A DNA stretch of 57,462 nt from Clostridiales bacterium (GTDB lineage Bacteria; Bacillota; Clostridia; Lachnospirales; Lachnospiraceae), in assembly GCA_029006795.1 (NCBI GenBank), contig JAQXGQ010000048.1, positions 1 through 57,462 of the forward strand. Direction: 5' to 3'. The notes under the pieces were generated by a model, which was not told the DNA's origin, did no database searches, and saw only the letters and a list, made by a program, of their open reading frames with translations. The first letter of the stretch is position 1; each line of letters starts with the position of its first letter. Below are positions 43,308-52,768 of this stretch, in pieces. The position numbers and the translations under genes are program-made.

Positions 43308-45296
43308 ATGAAGTTAAAGAGAATGTTAGTGACATTGGCGGGAATCTGTTTTGCAGGGATGATGGCTATTTCTCCATACCAGGTGAAAGCAGCGGAAGGC
43401 TTAGAGGGAGAAAGTGTCTATCAGATTATGGTGGATCGTTTTTATGACGGTGATGTTTCAAACAATGCTACCGGAGAGGCTTTTCGTTACACGGAAAACA
43501 GTGAAGAGGATTTCCGCTATATGCACGGTGGAGACTGGCAGGGGATTATTCAGAAAATTCCTTATATCAAGGGAATGGGCTATACAGCCATCTGGATTTC
43601 CCCGGTTTCAGACCCACAGCTCTGGGGTGTACCGGATGCCAATGGAAAACAATGGCCTACGGCATATCATGGATACAATGTCTATGATCCAAATCGAGCA
43701 AACCGCTACTTTGGATGTGAGGACGAGCAGGCAAGTAAGGAAAAGCTAAAGGAACTGGTGGATGTGTGCCACGAAAACGGAATCAAGGTTATTCTTGACG
43801 TAGTTCCCAACCATGTGGGGGACTATCTGCAGGGGACAGGCCAGAATGCTCATTATATTACCCTGACAGATTCTTTAAAAGCCGGAAGCCAGGTGGAGCC
43901 GGTGGCACCTTACAATAACGTAAACTGGTATCACAATCTGGGAGATATTAATTTTTCTATCGAACATCCTCATTGTGCGGAAACGACTGCTATGCTTGAA
44001 AGTCATGATTTAGGAGGACTTGATGATATTGATTTTGACAATCCAGAGGCAAAGCAGGCAGTGTTTGACTCCATTAAGGGGTGGTTTGATTACACCGGAG
44101 CAGACGCGGCAAGGGTGGATGCGGCGAAGTGTATGAGTCCGGAACTGATACATGAACTGCAGGAATACATTGGTGTGCCTACCTTTGGGGAAAATTTTGA
44201 TATGTGCGTGGATTTTGTGGCAGACTGGGTGGGAGATGATGCGGAAGACGGTATGTTGGATTTCCCACTGTTTCAGGCAGTTGTCAATGATTTTGCATAT
44301 GGGCGGAATTTTGATAATATAGACGAGATTTCTTTAAAGAAAATTTTCGACCAGGATACGTTTTACGGTGATAATGTCAACCAGATGGTCACTTTCATTG
44401 ATAACCATGACAGAAACCGTTTCCTTACTGAGGCAGGGGGAAATGTTAAAAAGATGCAGAATGCTCTGACTTTTATTTATACCTGTCGTGGAGTTCCGGT
44501 GGTATTTCAGGGAACGGAGCAGAACCGTGGAAATGCCAATGGACAGGCAATTAACGGCATTGCAGACACCTATAACCGCTGGTGTATGCAGACGAAGGAT
44601 GCCAACGGTAACGTGACGGCAGATTACTTTAATACCAATACAGACACGTATCAGCTGATTGCTTCTTTAAATGAATTGAGAAGTGAATATCAGGCATTGA
44701 GAGAGGGTAAGCAGAGAGAAATGTGGTCATCTCCTCATTTCTACGCATTTTCAAGGAGAATGGATGCCGGGGAAAATGAGGGACAGGAAGTTATCTGCGC
44801 ATTCAACAACTCATACGATACGCAGACAGCCAACATGCAGATACGGGCAGAGAGCAGTATTACACCCGGAACAGTGCTTGTGAATGTGTTCGATGAAAAT
44901 GATACGGTGACAGTATCAGCGGACAGAAGAGTCAATGTGTCAGTAAATGCAAACTCCAACAAGATTTATGTAGTAAAGGGTGAGATTGTACCATCCGAAT
45001 ACGTTAACGTAACCTTTACGGTGAACAATGCTACCACCGAATGGGGACAGAATGTCTATATCGTTGGAAACTGCGATGAATTAGGAAACTGGGATCCTGC
45101 GAAAGCAGTAGGCCCCGGAAACTGTCCGAATTATCCGACCTGGATTGTGAATGCGTCACTGAAAGCCGGAACGGAGGTAGAATTTAAAGCTATTAAAAAG
45201 GACGGCAATGGCAATGTGATATGGGAAAGTGGAAGCAATCACAGTTATTCTATTCCGGATGCGGATACGGCAGATTATACAATTAACTGGCGGTAA
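43308..45296 (+). CDS. Secreted alpha-amylase, GH13 with C-terminal CBM20
   Basis: A 662-aa starch-degrading enzyme. The signal peptide runs to about residue 28 (YQVKAA). The GH13 barrel shows D271 (AARVDAAK), E295 (TFGENFD) and D368 (IDNHDRNRF), with DVVPNHVGDY as conserved region I. A CBM20 starch-binding domain (about 566-662) contains VYIVGNCDELGNWDP and the conserved W pattern. The ATG 43308 follows GGGAGG, which lies inside the end of the preceding gene. It provides maltodextrins for the transporter encoded upstream. It most resembles the GH13_2/CGTase-like group. Confidence 0.9.
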   Translation: MKLKRMLVTLAGICFAGMMAISPYQVKAAEGLEGESVYQIMVDRFYDGDVSNNATGEAFRYTENSEEDFRYMHGGDWQGIIQKIPYIKGMGYTAIWISPVSDPQLWGVPDANGKQWPTAYHGYNVYDPNRANRYFGCEDEQASKEKLKELVDVCHENGIKVILDVVPNHVGDYLQGTGQNAHYITLTDSLKAGSQVEPVAPYNNVNWYHNLGDINFSIEHPHCAETTAMLESHDLGGLDDIDFDNPEAKQAVFDSIKGWFDYTGADAARVDAAKCMSPELIHELQEYIGVPTFGENFDMCVDFVADWVGDDAEDGMLDFPLFQAVVNDFAYGRNFDNIDEISLKKIFDQDTFYGDNVNQMVTFIDNHDRNRFLTEAGGNVKKMQNALTFIYTCRGVPVVFQGTEQNRGNANGQAINGIADTYNRWCMQTKDANGNVTADYFNTNTDTYQLIASLNELRSEYQALREGKQREMWSSPHFYAFSRRMDAGENEGQEVICAFNNSYDTQTANMQIRAESSITPGTVLVNVFDENDTVTVSADRRVNVSVNANSNKIYVVKGEIVPSEYVNVTFTVNNATTEWGQNVYIVGNCDELGNWDPAKAVGPGNCPNYPTWIVNASLKAGTEVEFKAIKKDGNGNVIWESGSNHSYSIPDADTADYTINWR

Positions 45297-45305
45297 AAAA
45301 GTTTT

Positions 45306-45340
45306 GAAAAAGGAGACTGTTTTGGGCAGCCTCCTTTTTC
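45306..45340 (+). terminator. Terminator of the maltodextrin operon
   Basis: GAAAAAGGAG / CTCCTTTTTC plus CTG/CAG, with a T run inside the right arm. It lies just after the amylase stop. Confidence 0.8.
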
Positions 45341-45374
45341 AATATAGTGAAGTTTTCTTCTTTATGGAATTTGA

Positions 45375-46292
45375 CTATTGTTTTTGAAGCTCTGCTAACC
45401 TTTTCCTGAGGAAAGCAATCTCGGCATCTTTTTCGGAGATAACAGAGTCTTTTTCGGAGATAACAGAGTCTTTTTCGGAGATAACAGAATCTTTTTCCGC
45501 AGCCAACGCAGCTAACTGCTGTTCATGTTCTTTTTCAATGATATCAATATCCAACATTAAAGATTCATCTGTCATTTCGTTCAGTACCTCCATCTCTTCA
45601 TAATGGGAATAAATATGGTCATATAACTGCTGGGTCAGACGGCGAAGCCGTCTGGCATCATCTAATGTAATATTCCCTGCTACAAGGTTTTGTTTGATAC
45701 TGCCAATTATATCATTTTGAATGAGGTTTTTCAATGCTTCAAGATTTTCCGGGGAGCGTTCTTTTTTCATTGCATCACGAAATTTTAGAAGTTCAAAGGG
45801 AATGAGAATAATCATTTTTCGACGTGTCAGTTCTTCGGGAGAAATTTCTAAATATTTGAAAGTAGATACATGGTAGTGAAAAGTACCTTGTGAGCCGAAA
45901 TCTAAAAGCAGATCATAGTCATCTGGTGCAGGTGATTTTGTGTAGAGGTAAATAATTTTTGGCTCCGGAAAATGAAGTGTACTGGAGGAAATATCTTTCG
46001 CTATCGTTCTTAGTGCATGTGCATATCCATAGTCAAATATCCGAAAAATGATGTCTTCCTGTTCCGTCATCTGTGCTTCTAAATGATAGCTGTCAGTTTC
46101 ATTAATTGTGATGATTGTATCTGCAAGAATCCGGCGCAGACTGTCATCCTCAAATTCCGTCCAGTTGTAGGTGATGCTGCTGTTTGTGGGATGATTTGTA
46201 TCAAACAGTCCATTGATTAAATTGATGATGGAAGTGGAAGAGAGAGTAAGAATCTTCTTAAAAACCTTGTCGTAGATATGGTAAATAGCCAT
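45375..46292 (-). CDS. Rpn/PD-(D/E)XK nuclease family protein with C-terminal heptad repeat
   Basis: A 305-aa protein of the Rpn (recombination-promoting nuclease / PDDEXK transposase-like) family. Evidence is YDKVFKKILTLSS, NLINGLFDTNHP, the core LADTIITINETDSYHLEAQMTEQEDI with the D...E-x-Q nuclease pattern, and the ...IYLYTKSPAPDDYDLLLDFG block. The C-terminus is a coiled coil with three identical EKDSVIS heptads. ATG 46292 is chosen, eight bases after GGAGG; ATG 46298 is too close. Despite frequent annotation as transposase, no terminal repeats are visible. Confidence 0.85.
   Translation of the reverse strand: MAIYHIYDKVFKKILTLSSTSIINLINGLFDTNHPTNSSITYNWTEFEDDSLRRILADTIITINETDSYHLEAQMTEQEDIIFRIFDYGYAHALRTIAKDISSSTLHFPEPKIIYLYTKSPAPDDYDLLLDFGSQGTFHYHVSTFKYLEISPEELTRRKMIILIPFELLKFRDAMKKERSPENLEALKNLIQNDIIGSIKQNLVAGNITLDDARRLRRLTQQLYDHIYSHYEEMEVLNEMTDESLMLDIDIIEKEHEQQLAALAAEKDSVISEKDSVISEKDSVISEKDAEIAFLRKRLAELQKQ
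45428..45490 (-). repeat. Three in-frame 21-bp tandem repeats
   Basis: Units 45428-45448, 45449-45469 and 45470-45490 are identical except for one G/A change in the last. Each encodes the heptad EKDSVIS near the protein C-terminus. A fourth, diverged partial unit follows. Copy number changes by slippage would keep the frame. Confidence 0.9.
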
Positions 46293-46610
46293 AAGCATTT
46301 CCTCCTTGAAGTAAGAGTGGTGTCATCTTAGATAAAAAATGAAATAATATAAATGCGGTAAACTGACCAAATGGTCGAGAAAATAAGATACCTGTCAGGT
46401 AAATGAAAATAAATCTATTGATTTAAATATGATAGAAGTATAGAGCATGGAAAAATAAATATTCCACAGCCTAAAACTTATTTTTAGGTAAACTTCATTA
46501 TATAGCTTAACACATCTGAAAACATAAGTCTAGTATTTTTTTGCTTTTTTGTTATCCTTAATACAGACCATGAGTGTAAGGGAAAATAACAAGCAAAAAC
46601 GGAGGAAGCT
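46293..46610. other. 318-bp intergenic stretch before helD
   Basis: No gene is supported. It holds two short dyads (46364-46377 and 46390-46400) and, at the right, AT-rich DNA and the helD ribosome site GGAGGAAG. I could not find a convincing -35/-10 pair for helD. Confidence 0.6.
46364..46377. promoter_or_regulatory. TGACCAAATGGTCG dyad, TetR-type operator candidate
   Basis: GACCA-AA-TGGTC (46365-46376) is a perfect dyad of the kind bound by TetR-family repressors. A second dyad ACCTG-T-CAGGT lies at 46390-46400. No TetR gene is in the window. Confidence 0.35.
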
Positions 46611-48641
46611 ATGAAGGAAGAATTAGCGCATTTTAAGGAGTGTAAAGAAGTAATTAAAGAGAATATTAAGACCTATGAAAAGAAAGTGCAGGCTGGAAAA
46701 CAGGAGACAGAGGATTTGTTTGCAGCAGTTGCAGCCGGTGATGTGGAACTTTACAATCAGTTGATTGTGAGCAAGGATATGCTTTTTCACAATGAAAATG
46801 CGTTGCGAAAAAATCGTGCCGCTTTAGAAAAGCCCTACTTTGGCAGGGTAGACTACAAAGAAGAAGGCAGTGGGCAGGAGGAAAAACTCTATATCGGAAA
46901 GAACGGTGTTACGAAGAACCGCACGGACGTAATCATTGTGGACTGGCGGGCTCCGGTCTCTACAATTTATTATGAAAACGAATTGGGAGCAGGAAGCTAT
47001 TATGTACCGGAAGTGGGAGAAATTAAAGTGGATTTAACGCTAAAGCGTACCTTTGATGTAGATAGGGGACAACTTCTCGGATACTATGATAATGATGCGG
47101 TGGCAACAGATGAACTTCTTGTGAAATATCTTTCCCAGAATAAGGATGTGGTGTTGGGAGATATTATTTCTACCATCCAGAAAGAGCAGAATGAGATTAT
47201 CCGTGAATCCCCTTACTATGACGTGATTGTACAGGGAGTAGCGGGTAGTGGAAAGACCACGGTGGCAATGCACAGGATTTCTTATATTCTCTATAATTAC
47301 GAAAAAAAATTTATACCTAGTGAGTTTTGTATTATTGGTGGAAATGATATGCTGCTGCATTATATTACCAGTGGACTGCCGGAGCTAGATGTCCATGATG
47401 TAGGGCAAAAGAGGATGGATATATTCTTTCGGGATTTATTAGAAAAAGAGCATAAAAAAGAACTGGGAAAAATTATCGGGAAAAAGACAAAAACATTCTG
47501 CAAAATAATTCCGGTTTTGGATGGGGAAGCGTATAAGAGCCAGATGGAATTTATCTATGCCCTAGAACAGCACTTAGGGAAGAGAAAATGCCGGTTGATT
47601 CCAATAGAGGATATTCGGGATGAAAAATTAGGGATTGTTTTATCAAAGGAGAGTATCGCAGATACATTGCGGGAAAATCCGGAATTTTCTGTGCGGCAGC
47701 TACAAAAGCTGCTAAATGAAAGAATACAAAAAAGAATTGCATTTTTAATGACTGAAGAAGAAAGCGCAGAGAAAAAGAAGGCAGTCAAAGCACAATACAA
47801 AGGTTATTTTCAGATGGAAAAGGCAGATTTAGATATTTTAAAGATTTATGAAGAGTTTTTATCGGAATATGGTGCCGGATTGCCGGAAACTGGGAAATAT
47901 CATGTATATGATTTAGCGGCACTCACTCTGATTTGGAAGCGTATCACGGCAAAAAGTATTACGGATGAATACGGTCAGATTATCATTGATGAAGCACAGG
48001 ATTTTGGCACGACAGTTTATTATGTGCTAAAGCAGGTGTTGACCGGCTGCTATTTTACCATCATGGGGGATGTTTCCCAGAACATTAATTACCAGACGGG
48101 TATGAACACATGGGAAGAAGTTCGCACAGAGGTCTTTCCGGGGGAACGCAGCAGATTTCATGTTCTCTCAAAGAGCTACCGGAACACCATAGAGATTTCC
48201 GAATACGCCGGAAAAATTCTAGAGAAAGCATCCTTTGGTGCTTATAAAATCACACCGGTGATTCGACATGGACGGGAAGTAGAATTTCATCCGGCAAAAG
48301 GGAAAATGGATACAGTGACAAAGACATTGCTTTCTGATATCAAAGGCAGGGGTTATGATACGACGGCAATTATCTGTCGGGACGAAATGGAAGCAGCAAA
48401 GGTAAAAGAATGGATTGGACAGACCGGAGAGGAATTAGACTTTGAAAAAGGCGTAATGGTATTGCCGATTCAGCTGACAAAAGGACTGGAATTTGATGCG
48501 GTTATCTTGATGAATCCGTCCCCGGAGGCGTATCCCGAAACAGAAGCAGATGCAAAACTGCTCTATGTGGCAGTGACGAGAGCTTTGCATGAACTGCATA
48601 TTGTATATGAAGAAGAACTTTCAAAATTATTTTATGATTGA
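46611..48641 (+). CDS. helD: HelD-type superfamily 1 helicase-like RNA polymerase recycling factor
   Basis: A 676-aa UvrD-like ATPase. HelD frees stalled RNA polymerase from nucleic acid. The N-terminal coiled coil (1-70), IIVDWRAPVSTIYYE, and the Walker A VQGVAGSGKTTVAMHR (K215) are HelD signatures. Walker B is IIIDEAQDF, and later QLTKGLEFDAVIL and LLYVAVTRALHELHI are motifs V and VI. GGAGGAAG precedes the ATG. The length is a little less than B. subtilis HelD. Confidence 0.9.
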   Translation: MKEELAHFKECKEVIKENIKTYEKKVQAGKQETEDLFAAVAAGDVELYNQLIVSKDMLFHNENALRKNRAALEKPYFGRVDYKEEGSGQEEKLYIGKNGVTKNRTDVIIVDWRAPVSTIYYENELGAGSYYVPEVGEIKVDLTLKRTFDVDRGQLLGYYDNDAVATDELLVKYLSQNKDVVLGDIISTIQKEQNEIIRESPYYDVIVQGVAGSGKTTVAMHRISYILYNYEKKFIPSEFCIIGGNDMLLHYITSGLPELDVHDVGQKRMDIFFRDLLEKEHKKELGKIIGKKTKTFCKIIPVLDGEAYKSQMEFIYALEQHLGKRKCRLIPIEDIRDEKLGIVLSKESIADTLRENPEFSVRQLQKLLNERIQKRIAFLMTEEESAEKKKAVKAQYKGYFQMEKADLDILKIYEEFLSEYGAGLPETGKYHVYDLAALTLIWKRITAKSITDEYGQIIIDEAQDFGTTVYYVLKQVLTGCYFTIMGDVSQNINYQTGMNTWEEVRTEVFPGERSRFHVLSKSYRNTIEISEYAGKILEKASFGAYKITPVIRHGREVEFHPAKGKMDTVTKTLLSDIKGRGYDTTAIICRDEMEAAKVKEWIGQTGEELDFEKGVMVLPIQLTKGLEFDAVILMNPSPEAYPETEADAKLLYVAVTRALHELHIVYEEELSKLFYD

Positions 48642-48666
48642 CATTCTCAAAAATAGGAATCCTTTA

Positions 48667-48700
48667 ACTCTTGCTAAAAAGCAGTAAAATACGATATAGT
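48667..48700 (+). promoter_or_regulatory. Promoter of the LRR-vWA-MoxR genes
   Basis: TTGCTA (48671-48676), 18-bp spacer, TATAGT (48695-48700). The predicted start is near 48707. Confidence 0.45.
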
Positions 48701-48752
48701 ATACAGTAATATGTCGGTTGGAAAGAGAAAAGGAAAGGTATATAAAACTACG

Positions 48753-49787
48753 ATGGAGCAGGAAAAATTTATCCGTATTTTCTGGCAAAGAACAGAACAG
48801 GAAACAGCAAGAATCTTAAGGGTATTTGGCAGTGAACCGGTACTTATTCTGCCGGAAACCGTGGAAGGTTATCCTGTGACGGAAATCGGAGCATATTGTT
48901 TTGCCGAGAACTGCCATTTGCCGGAAATTTATGATAAGACAGTTCTTTTCCAAAAAGAAACGACAGAAAAAAATCACTGGGAGACATTTAGGGAAGATTT
49001 TCTGGCGGAGAAAGAAGCGAAATTAAAAGAACTCTGTGGCAATTATTTAGAGGAGATTACACTACCGGAAAGTTTAGAAAAAATTGGCAATCTTGCATTT
49101 TATAACTGCACTTCTTTAAAGAAAATTACGTTAGGAAAAGCGATGGAACAGGTGGGCAGTGATGCTTTTATGAATTGCCGGAAATTTAGAGAGATTACAT
49201 TAAACTGCGGTGTTCAGGAAAAAAGCGGTATCAGACAGATTTTAGCCCAGCTGTCTTCCGATATGGAAGTGACTTTTTGCGGAAAAGAGGGTATTGAGGC
49301 AGTGGTATTTTACCCGGAGTACTACGAAAGCTATGATGAAATTGCGCCGGCACATTTGTTTGGCAGAAATATTGAAGGAGAAGGCTTTCGGGCAAGACAG
49401 TGTTTTAAGGAAGGAATCCCGGACTTGAACCAGTATGACACTATCTTTCCAAAAGCCTGTGCCGAGGAAAATGATAAAACCCTGCGCAAATTAGTGGTAA
49501 CACGGTTACGTTATCCGGTGGGAATGAAGCAGCAGGCAGAGAAGCTATATAAAACTTATTTCTCTAAACATGAAAAGGAAATTGCGGAGAAACTGACAGA
49601 AAAGAAAAATTTAGAATATCTTCAGTATTTTTGTGAGCAGAAATTATTTTCGCAGGGGGCCTTAGAACAGGCAATACAGACGGCTGCTAAAATGGAATGG
49701 GCGGAAGGGACTGCAATGCTGCTTCGAATGAAACAAAAGTATTTTGCAAAGCCAGACAAAGAACGATATACGTTTGAGGAATTTTGA
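48753..49787 (+). CDS. Leucine-rich repeat (BspA-type) protein
   Basis: A 344-aa protein. Two or three LRR_5 repeats are seen: VEGYPVTEIGAYCFAENCHLPEI early, then EEITLPESLEKIGNLAFYNCTSLKKITLGKAMEQ and the region after it. The C-terminal half is helical without known motifs. There is no signal peptide. ATG 48753 has AAGGAAAGG 14 bases ahead and leaves a proper leader; ATG 48711 is possible but starts about 4 bases after the predicted +1. It is 42 bp upstream of a vWA-metallopeptidase gene, suggesting that it belongs to that module, perhaps as a target-recognition part. Confidence 0.75.
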   Translation: MEQEKFIRIFWQRTEQETARILRVFGSEPVLILPETVEGYPVTEIGAYCFAENCHLPEIYDKTVLFQKETTEKNHWETFREDFLAEKEAKLKELCGNYLEEITLPESLEKIGNLAFYNCTSLKKITLGKAMEQVGSDAFMNCRKFREITLNCGVQEKSGIRQILAQLSSDMEVTFCGKEGIEAVVFYPEYYESYDEIAPAHLFGRNIEGEGFRARQCFKEGIPDLNQYDTIFPKACAEENDKTLRKLVVTRLRYPVGMKQQAEKLYKTYFSKHEKEIAEKLTEKKNLEYLQYFCEQKLFSQGALEQAIQTAAKMEWAEGTAMLLRMKQKYFAKPDKERYTFEEF

Positions 49788-49829
49788 ATAAGGTATTAAT
49801 TGTAAATTTCCCAAAAGAAAGGAAAATCA

Positions 49830-51146
49830 ATGGCTCATATACAGACCCAGACAGAATGGGAAGAGGAAATGTCTCTTAAAATTTTATCCTTTATCCGTAA
49901 CGAAATTTATATGGATTTGCGGTTCCTTGATATCGCACTGTCGGCACTCACTCCAAAGGCAGATTCGACGTTAAAGGCATTTGCCACAGACGGAACTTAT
50001 CTGTACTTTTCCACGGAACAGTTGCTTAGAGTGTTTAAAGTGAATGCGGGGTATTTAGACCGTGCATATCTGCATACGGTTTTGCACTGTATTTTTTCAC
50101 ATTTATGGGTGGCACCGGAGCAGCAGACAGCGGAACAGAGAAGCCGATGGAATCTTGCCTGTGATATTGCGGTGGAGTATACCATAGACAGGATGGATAA
50201 GCCCTGTACCAGACGAATTTTAAGCTGGCAGCGGCAGAGTATTTATGAACAGCTAGAGGAACAGAAAAAAGGGATTTCTGCCGCCGTCATCTATCGTTTT
50301 TTAAAGGGAAAGAAGTCCGAGGAACTAGGCGCATTGGCAAGGGAATTCTATACGGATGACCATTGCTACTGGCCGAAACGGGAAGATAGTCAGGCAAAAT
50401 GGCAGCAGGCGATGGAGCAGAAAAAGAAGTGGGATAAGATTGCAAGACAAAGCCGGATGGAGCAGCAGCGGGGAGACGAAAGTAAAGAGGGAGAAGAACT
50501 TTTTGCAGCGCAGATAAAGACGGCAAAAAGCAGAAGAAGTTACAAGGATTTTTTACAGCGGTTTACCATACTGCGGGAGGAAATGAAAATCGACCCGGAA
50601 GAATTTGATATGAATTATTACATGTATGGCCTTCGGGTTTATAAGAATATGCCCTTAATTGAGCCATTAGAGAGCCGAGAGAGTAAGAAAATACAGGAAC
50701 TGGTGGTGGCAATTGATACCAGCTATTCCACCAGTGGGGAATTGGTGGAAAATTTTCTACGGGAAACCTTTACGATTTTAAATCAGAAAAACAGTTTTTT
50801 CGGGAAATTTAAAGTGCGGATTTTGCAGTGTGACAATCAGGTGCGGATGGATGAGGTCGTGGAAAATGAAAAAGATATGGAGCGGCTGCTGGAAAAATTT
50901 ACGGTTTTAGGCGGCGGTTCCACAGACTTTCGTCCGGTATTTTCTTATGTCAATGAACTGATAGAACAGGGCAGCATCGGAAAATTGGGAGGACTTCTCT
51001 ATTTTACCGATGGAAAGGGAACTTATCCGAAAAAGAGACCGGATTATAAGACAGCATTTTTGTTTTTAGAGGATTTTGACGAGGAAGCGGTTCCGCCCTG
51101 GGCGATGCGCCTAAAGTTAGAGCCGGAAGAGTTTGAAAGAGGTTGA
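49830..51146 (+). CDS. DUF2201-type metallopeptidase-like protein with C-terminal vWA domain
   Basis: A 438-aa protein. The N-terminal domain has HTVLHCIFSH (H82, H86, H91), the metallopeptidase-like HxxxH region of DUF2201/COG3864. A charged helical middle follows. The C-terminal von Willebrand A-like domain has a MIDAS-type DTSYS (D296, S298, S300) and GGGSTDFRPVF. Such proteins pair with MoxR AAA+ ATPases, and one follows 74 bp later. They are thought to act as metal- and ATP-driven chaperones or peptidases, with roles in conflict systems in some cases. AAAGGAAA precedes the ATG. Confidence 0.85.
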   Translation: MAHIQTQTEWEEEMSLKILSFIRNEIYMDLRFLDIALSALTPKADSTLKAFATDGTYLYFSTEQLLRVFKVNAGYLDRAYLHTVLHCIFSHLWVAPEQQTAEQRSRWNLACDIAVEYTIDRMDKPCTRRILSWQRQSIYEQLEEQKKGISAAVIYRFLKGKKSEELGALAREFYTDDHCYWPKREDSQAKWQQAMEQKKKWDKIARQSRMEQQRGDESKEGEELFAAQIKTAKSRRSYKDFLQRFTILREEMKIDPEEFDMNYYMYGLRVYKNMPLIEPLESRESKKIQELVVAIDTSYSTSGELVENFLRETFTILNQKNSFFGKFKVRILQCDNQVRMDEVVENEKDMERLLEKFTVLGGGSTDFRPVFSYVNELIEQGSIGKLGGLLYFTDGKGTYPKKRPDYKTAFLFLEDFDEEAVPPWAMRLKLEPEEFERG

Positions 51147-51171
51147 ATTATGAGGAAAATCTCTCTATAAT
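51143..51171 (+). promoter_or_regulatory. Promoter of the MoxR-type gene
   Basis: TTGAAT (51143-51148), 17-bp spacer, TATAAT (51166-51171). It starts at the end of the vWA gene, so the ATPase can be transcribed on its own. Confidence 0.55.
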
Positions 51172-51220
51172 AGTGTGAAGAGAATTTCAAAGCAGATGCA
51201 ACGGAAGGATATATATTAGA

Positions 51221-52717
51221 ATGAACATCAAGCAGGCAAAAACGGAAATCATGCACAGCGTGTCGGCATATCTGGCGAAAAATGAGGCGGGAGAATACAA
51301 AATTCCGGCAGTAAGACAGCGCCCAATCCTTCTGATGGGGCCGCCGGGAATTGGAAAGACACAGATTATGGAACAGATAGCCAGAGAGTGCAGGATTGGA
51401 CTGGTGGCATATACCATTACCCATCATACCAGACAGAGTGCAGTAGGATTGCCGTTTATCCGGGAAAAAGAATATGACGGAAAAAATTATTCTGTTACCG
51501 AATATACCATGAGTGAAATTATTGCCAGTGTCTATCAGAAAATGGAAGACAGTGGTTTAAAAGAGGGAATACTATTTATTGATGAAATTAACTGCGTTTC
51601 GGAGACCTTAGCGCCTACTATGCTGCAGTTTTTACAGTGCAAGACCTTTGGTAATCAGGCTGTACCGGAGGGCTGGATTATCGTGGCGGCAGGCAACCCG
51701 CCGGAGTACAATAAATCTGTTCGGGATTTTGATATGGTAACGTTAGACCGTGTCCGTTATTTAGATATTGAAGCAGATTTTAAGGTATGGAAGGAATATG
51801 CAAAGGAAAAACATATTCATAGTGCCATTTTAAGTTATTTAGAACTGCGTCCGAAGAATTTTTACAGGGTGGAAGCAGACGTGGACGGTTTGCAGTTTGT
51901 TACGGCAAGAGGCTGGGAAGACTTAAGTAATCTGATGGAAACCTATGAAGCGATGGGACTTTCCGTGGATGAAACGGTGATACATGAGTTTATTCATCAT
52001 AAGGATGTAGCAGAAGATGCGGCAGCTTATTTTGATTTGTACCGGAAATATCAGGATGATTACGGTATCAAAGAGATACTTTCCGGCAGAGTGAAACCGC
52101 AGATTTACGAGAGAGTCTATAAGGCGGCATTTGACGAGCGGCTTTCCGTGGTAAATCTTTTGTTAGACGGTTTGCAGGGAATGTTTGAAAATGTCAGAAG
52201 ACAGAAGGCAAAGACCGATGGTTGGTATGAGTTCTTAAAAGAATATCGAAACAGATTAAATAACTGTGAGCATCCGGCAGAGTGCTATGAAGAATTGTAC
52301 AAAGAGGCGGAAAGCCGCTACCAACAGGAGAAGCAAAGTGGATTTTATACCAGAGAGGAAGCATGGGCGAAGGAGGAACTGTTAAAAGCACTTAGAGAAA
52401 ATGCTCCGGTGGCAGAAGGTAGTAAAGAAGAAACGGCTTTGGTATTTGCAGAGGTAAAAACCGGTTTTGACGAGACGAGCGCGTTATTAGAGCAGCTTGA
52501 ATGCGAAACAAAGACTGCGGTGGAATATGCCTTTGATTTTATGGAACAGGCATTTGAACAGAAAGAAGAAATGGTGGTATTTGTGACGGAATTGACCTTA
52601 GGAGCAGTTTCCTCCCTGTTTTTATCAGAACATGGATGTGAGAGATACTTTAAATACAACGAAGCGCTTTTAGTGGGAACACGGAAGGCAGAGTTATTAT
52701 CCGAATTGGAGAGATAA
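51221..52717 (+). CDS. MoxR-type AAA+ ATPase
   Basis: A 498-aa AAA+ ATPase. Walker A is GPPGIGKT (40-47) and Walker B ILFIDE (117-122), with sensor-1-like AAGNPPEYN and the arginine region TLDRVRYLDIE. The conserved MoxR pattern of substrate/helix-2 insertion follows. The second half (about 230-498) is a long helical extension not found in short MoxR proteins. It is the partner of the vWA protein upstream and resembles the RavA/ViaA and MoxR-vWA chaperone pairs. Confidence 0.88.
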   Translation: MNIKQAKTEIMHSVSAYLAKNEAGEYKIPAVRQRPILLMGPPGIGKTQIMEQIARECRIGLVAYTITHHTRQSAVGLPFIREKEYDGKNYSVTEYTMSEIIASVYQKMEDSGLKEGILFIDEINCVSETLAPTMLQFLQCKTFGNQAVPEGWIIVAAGNPPEYNKSVRDFDMVTLDRVRYLDIEADFKVWKEYAKEKHIHSAILSYLELRPKNFYRVEADVDGLQFVTARGWEDLSNLMETYEAMGLSVDETVIHEFIHHKDVAEDAAAYFDLYRKYQDDYGIKEILSGRVKPQIYERVYKAAFDERLSVVNLLLDGLQGMFENVRRQKAKTDGWYEFLKEYRNRLNNCEHPAECYEELYKEAESRYQQEKQSGFYTREEAWAKEELLKALRENAPVAEGSKEETALVFAEVKTGFDETSALLEQLECETKTAVEYAFDFMEQAFEQKEEMVVFVTELTLGAVSSLFLSEHGCERYFKYNEALLVGTRKAELLSELER

Positions 52718-52768
52718 GGGGTTTGGAAAAAAACATATTTCGGGTGTCCGGATGAGGAGGAGATACGG

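Noticed and set aside
45428-45490. CRISPR-like repeat array
   Set aside because: The 21-bp units are contiguous, without spacers, and lie in frame inside a coding sequence.
45375-46292. Insertion sequence transposase
   Set aside because: The Rpn family is often labelled transposase, but no terminal inverted repeats or target duplications are visible.
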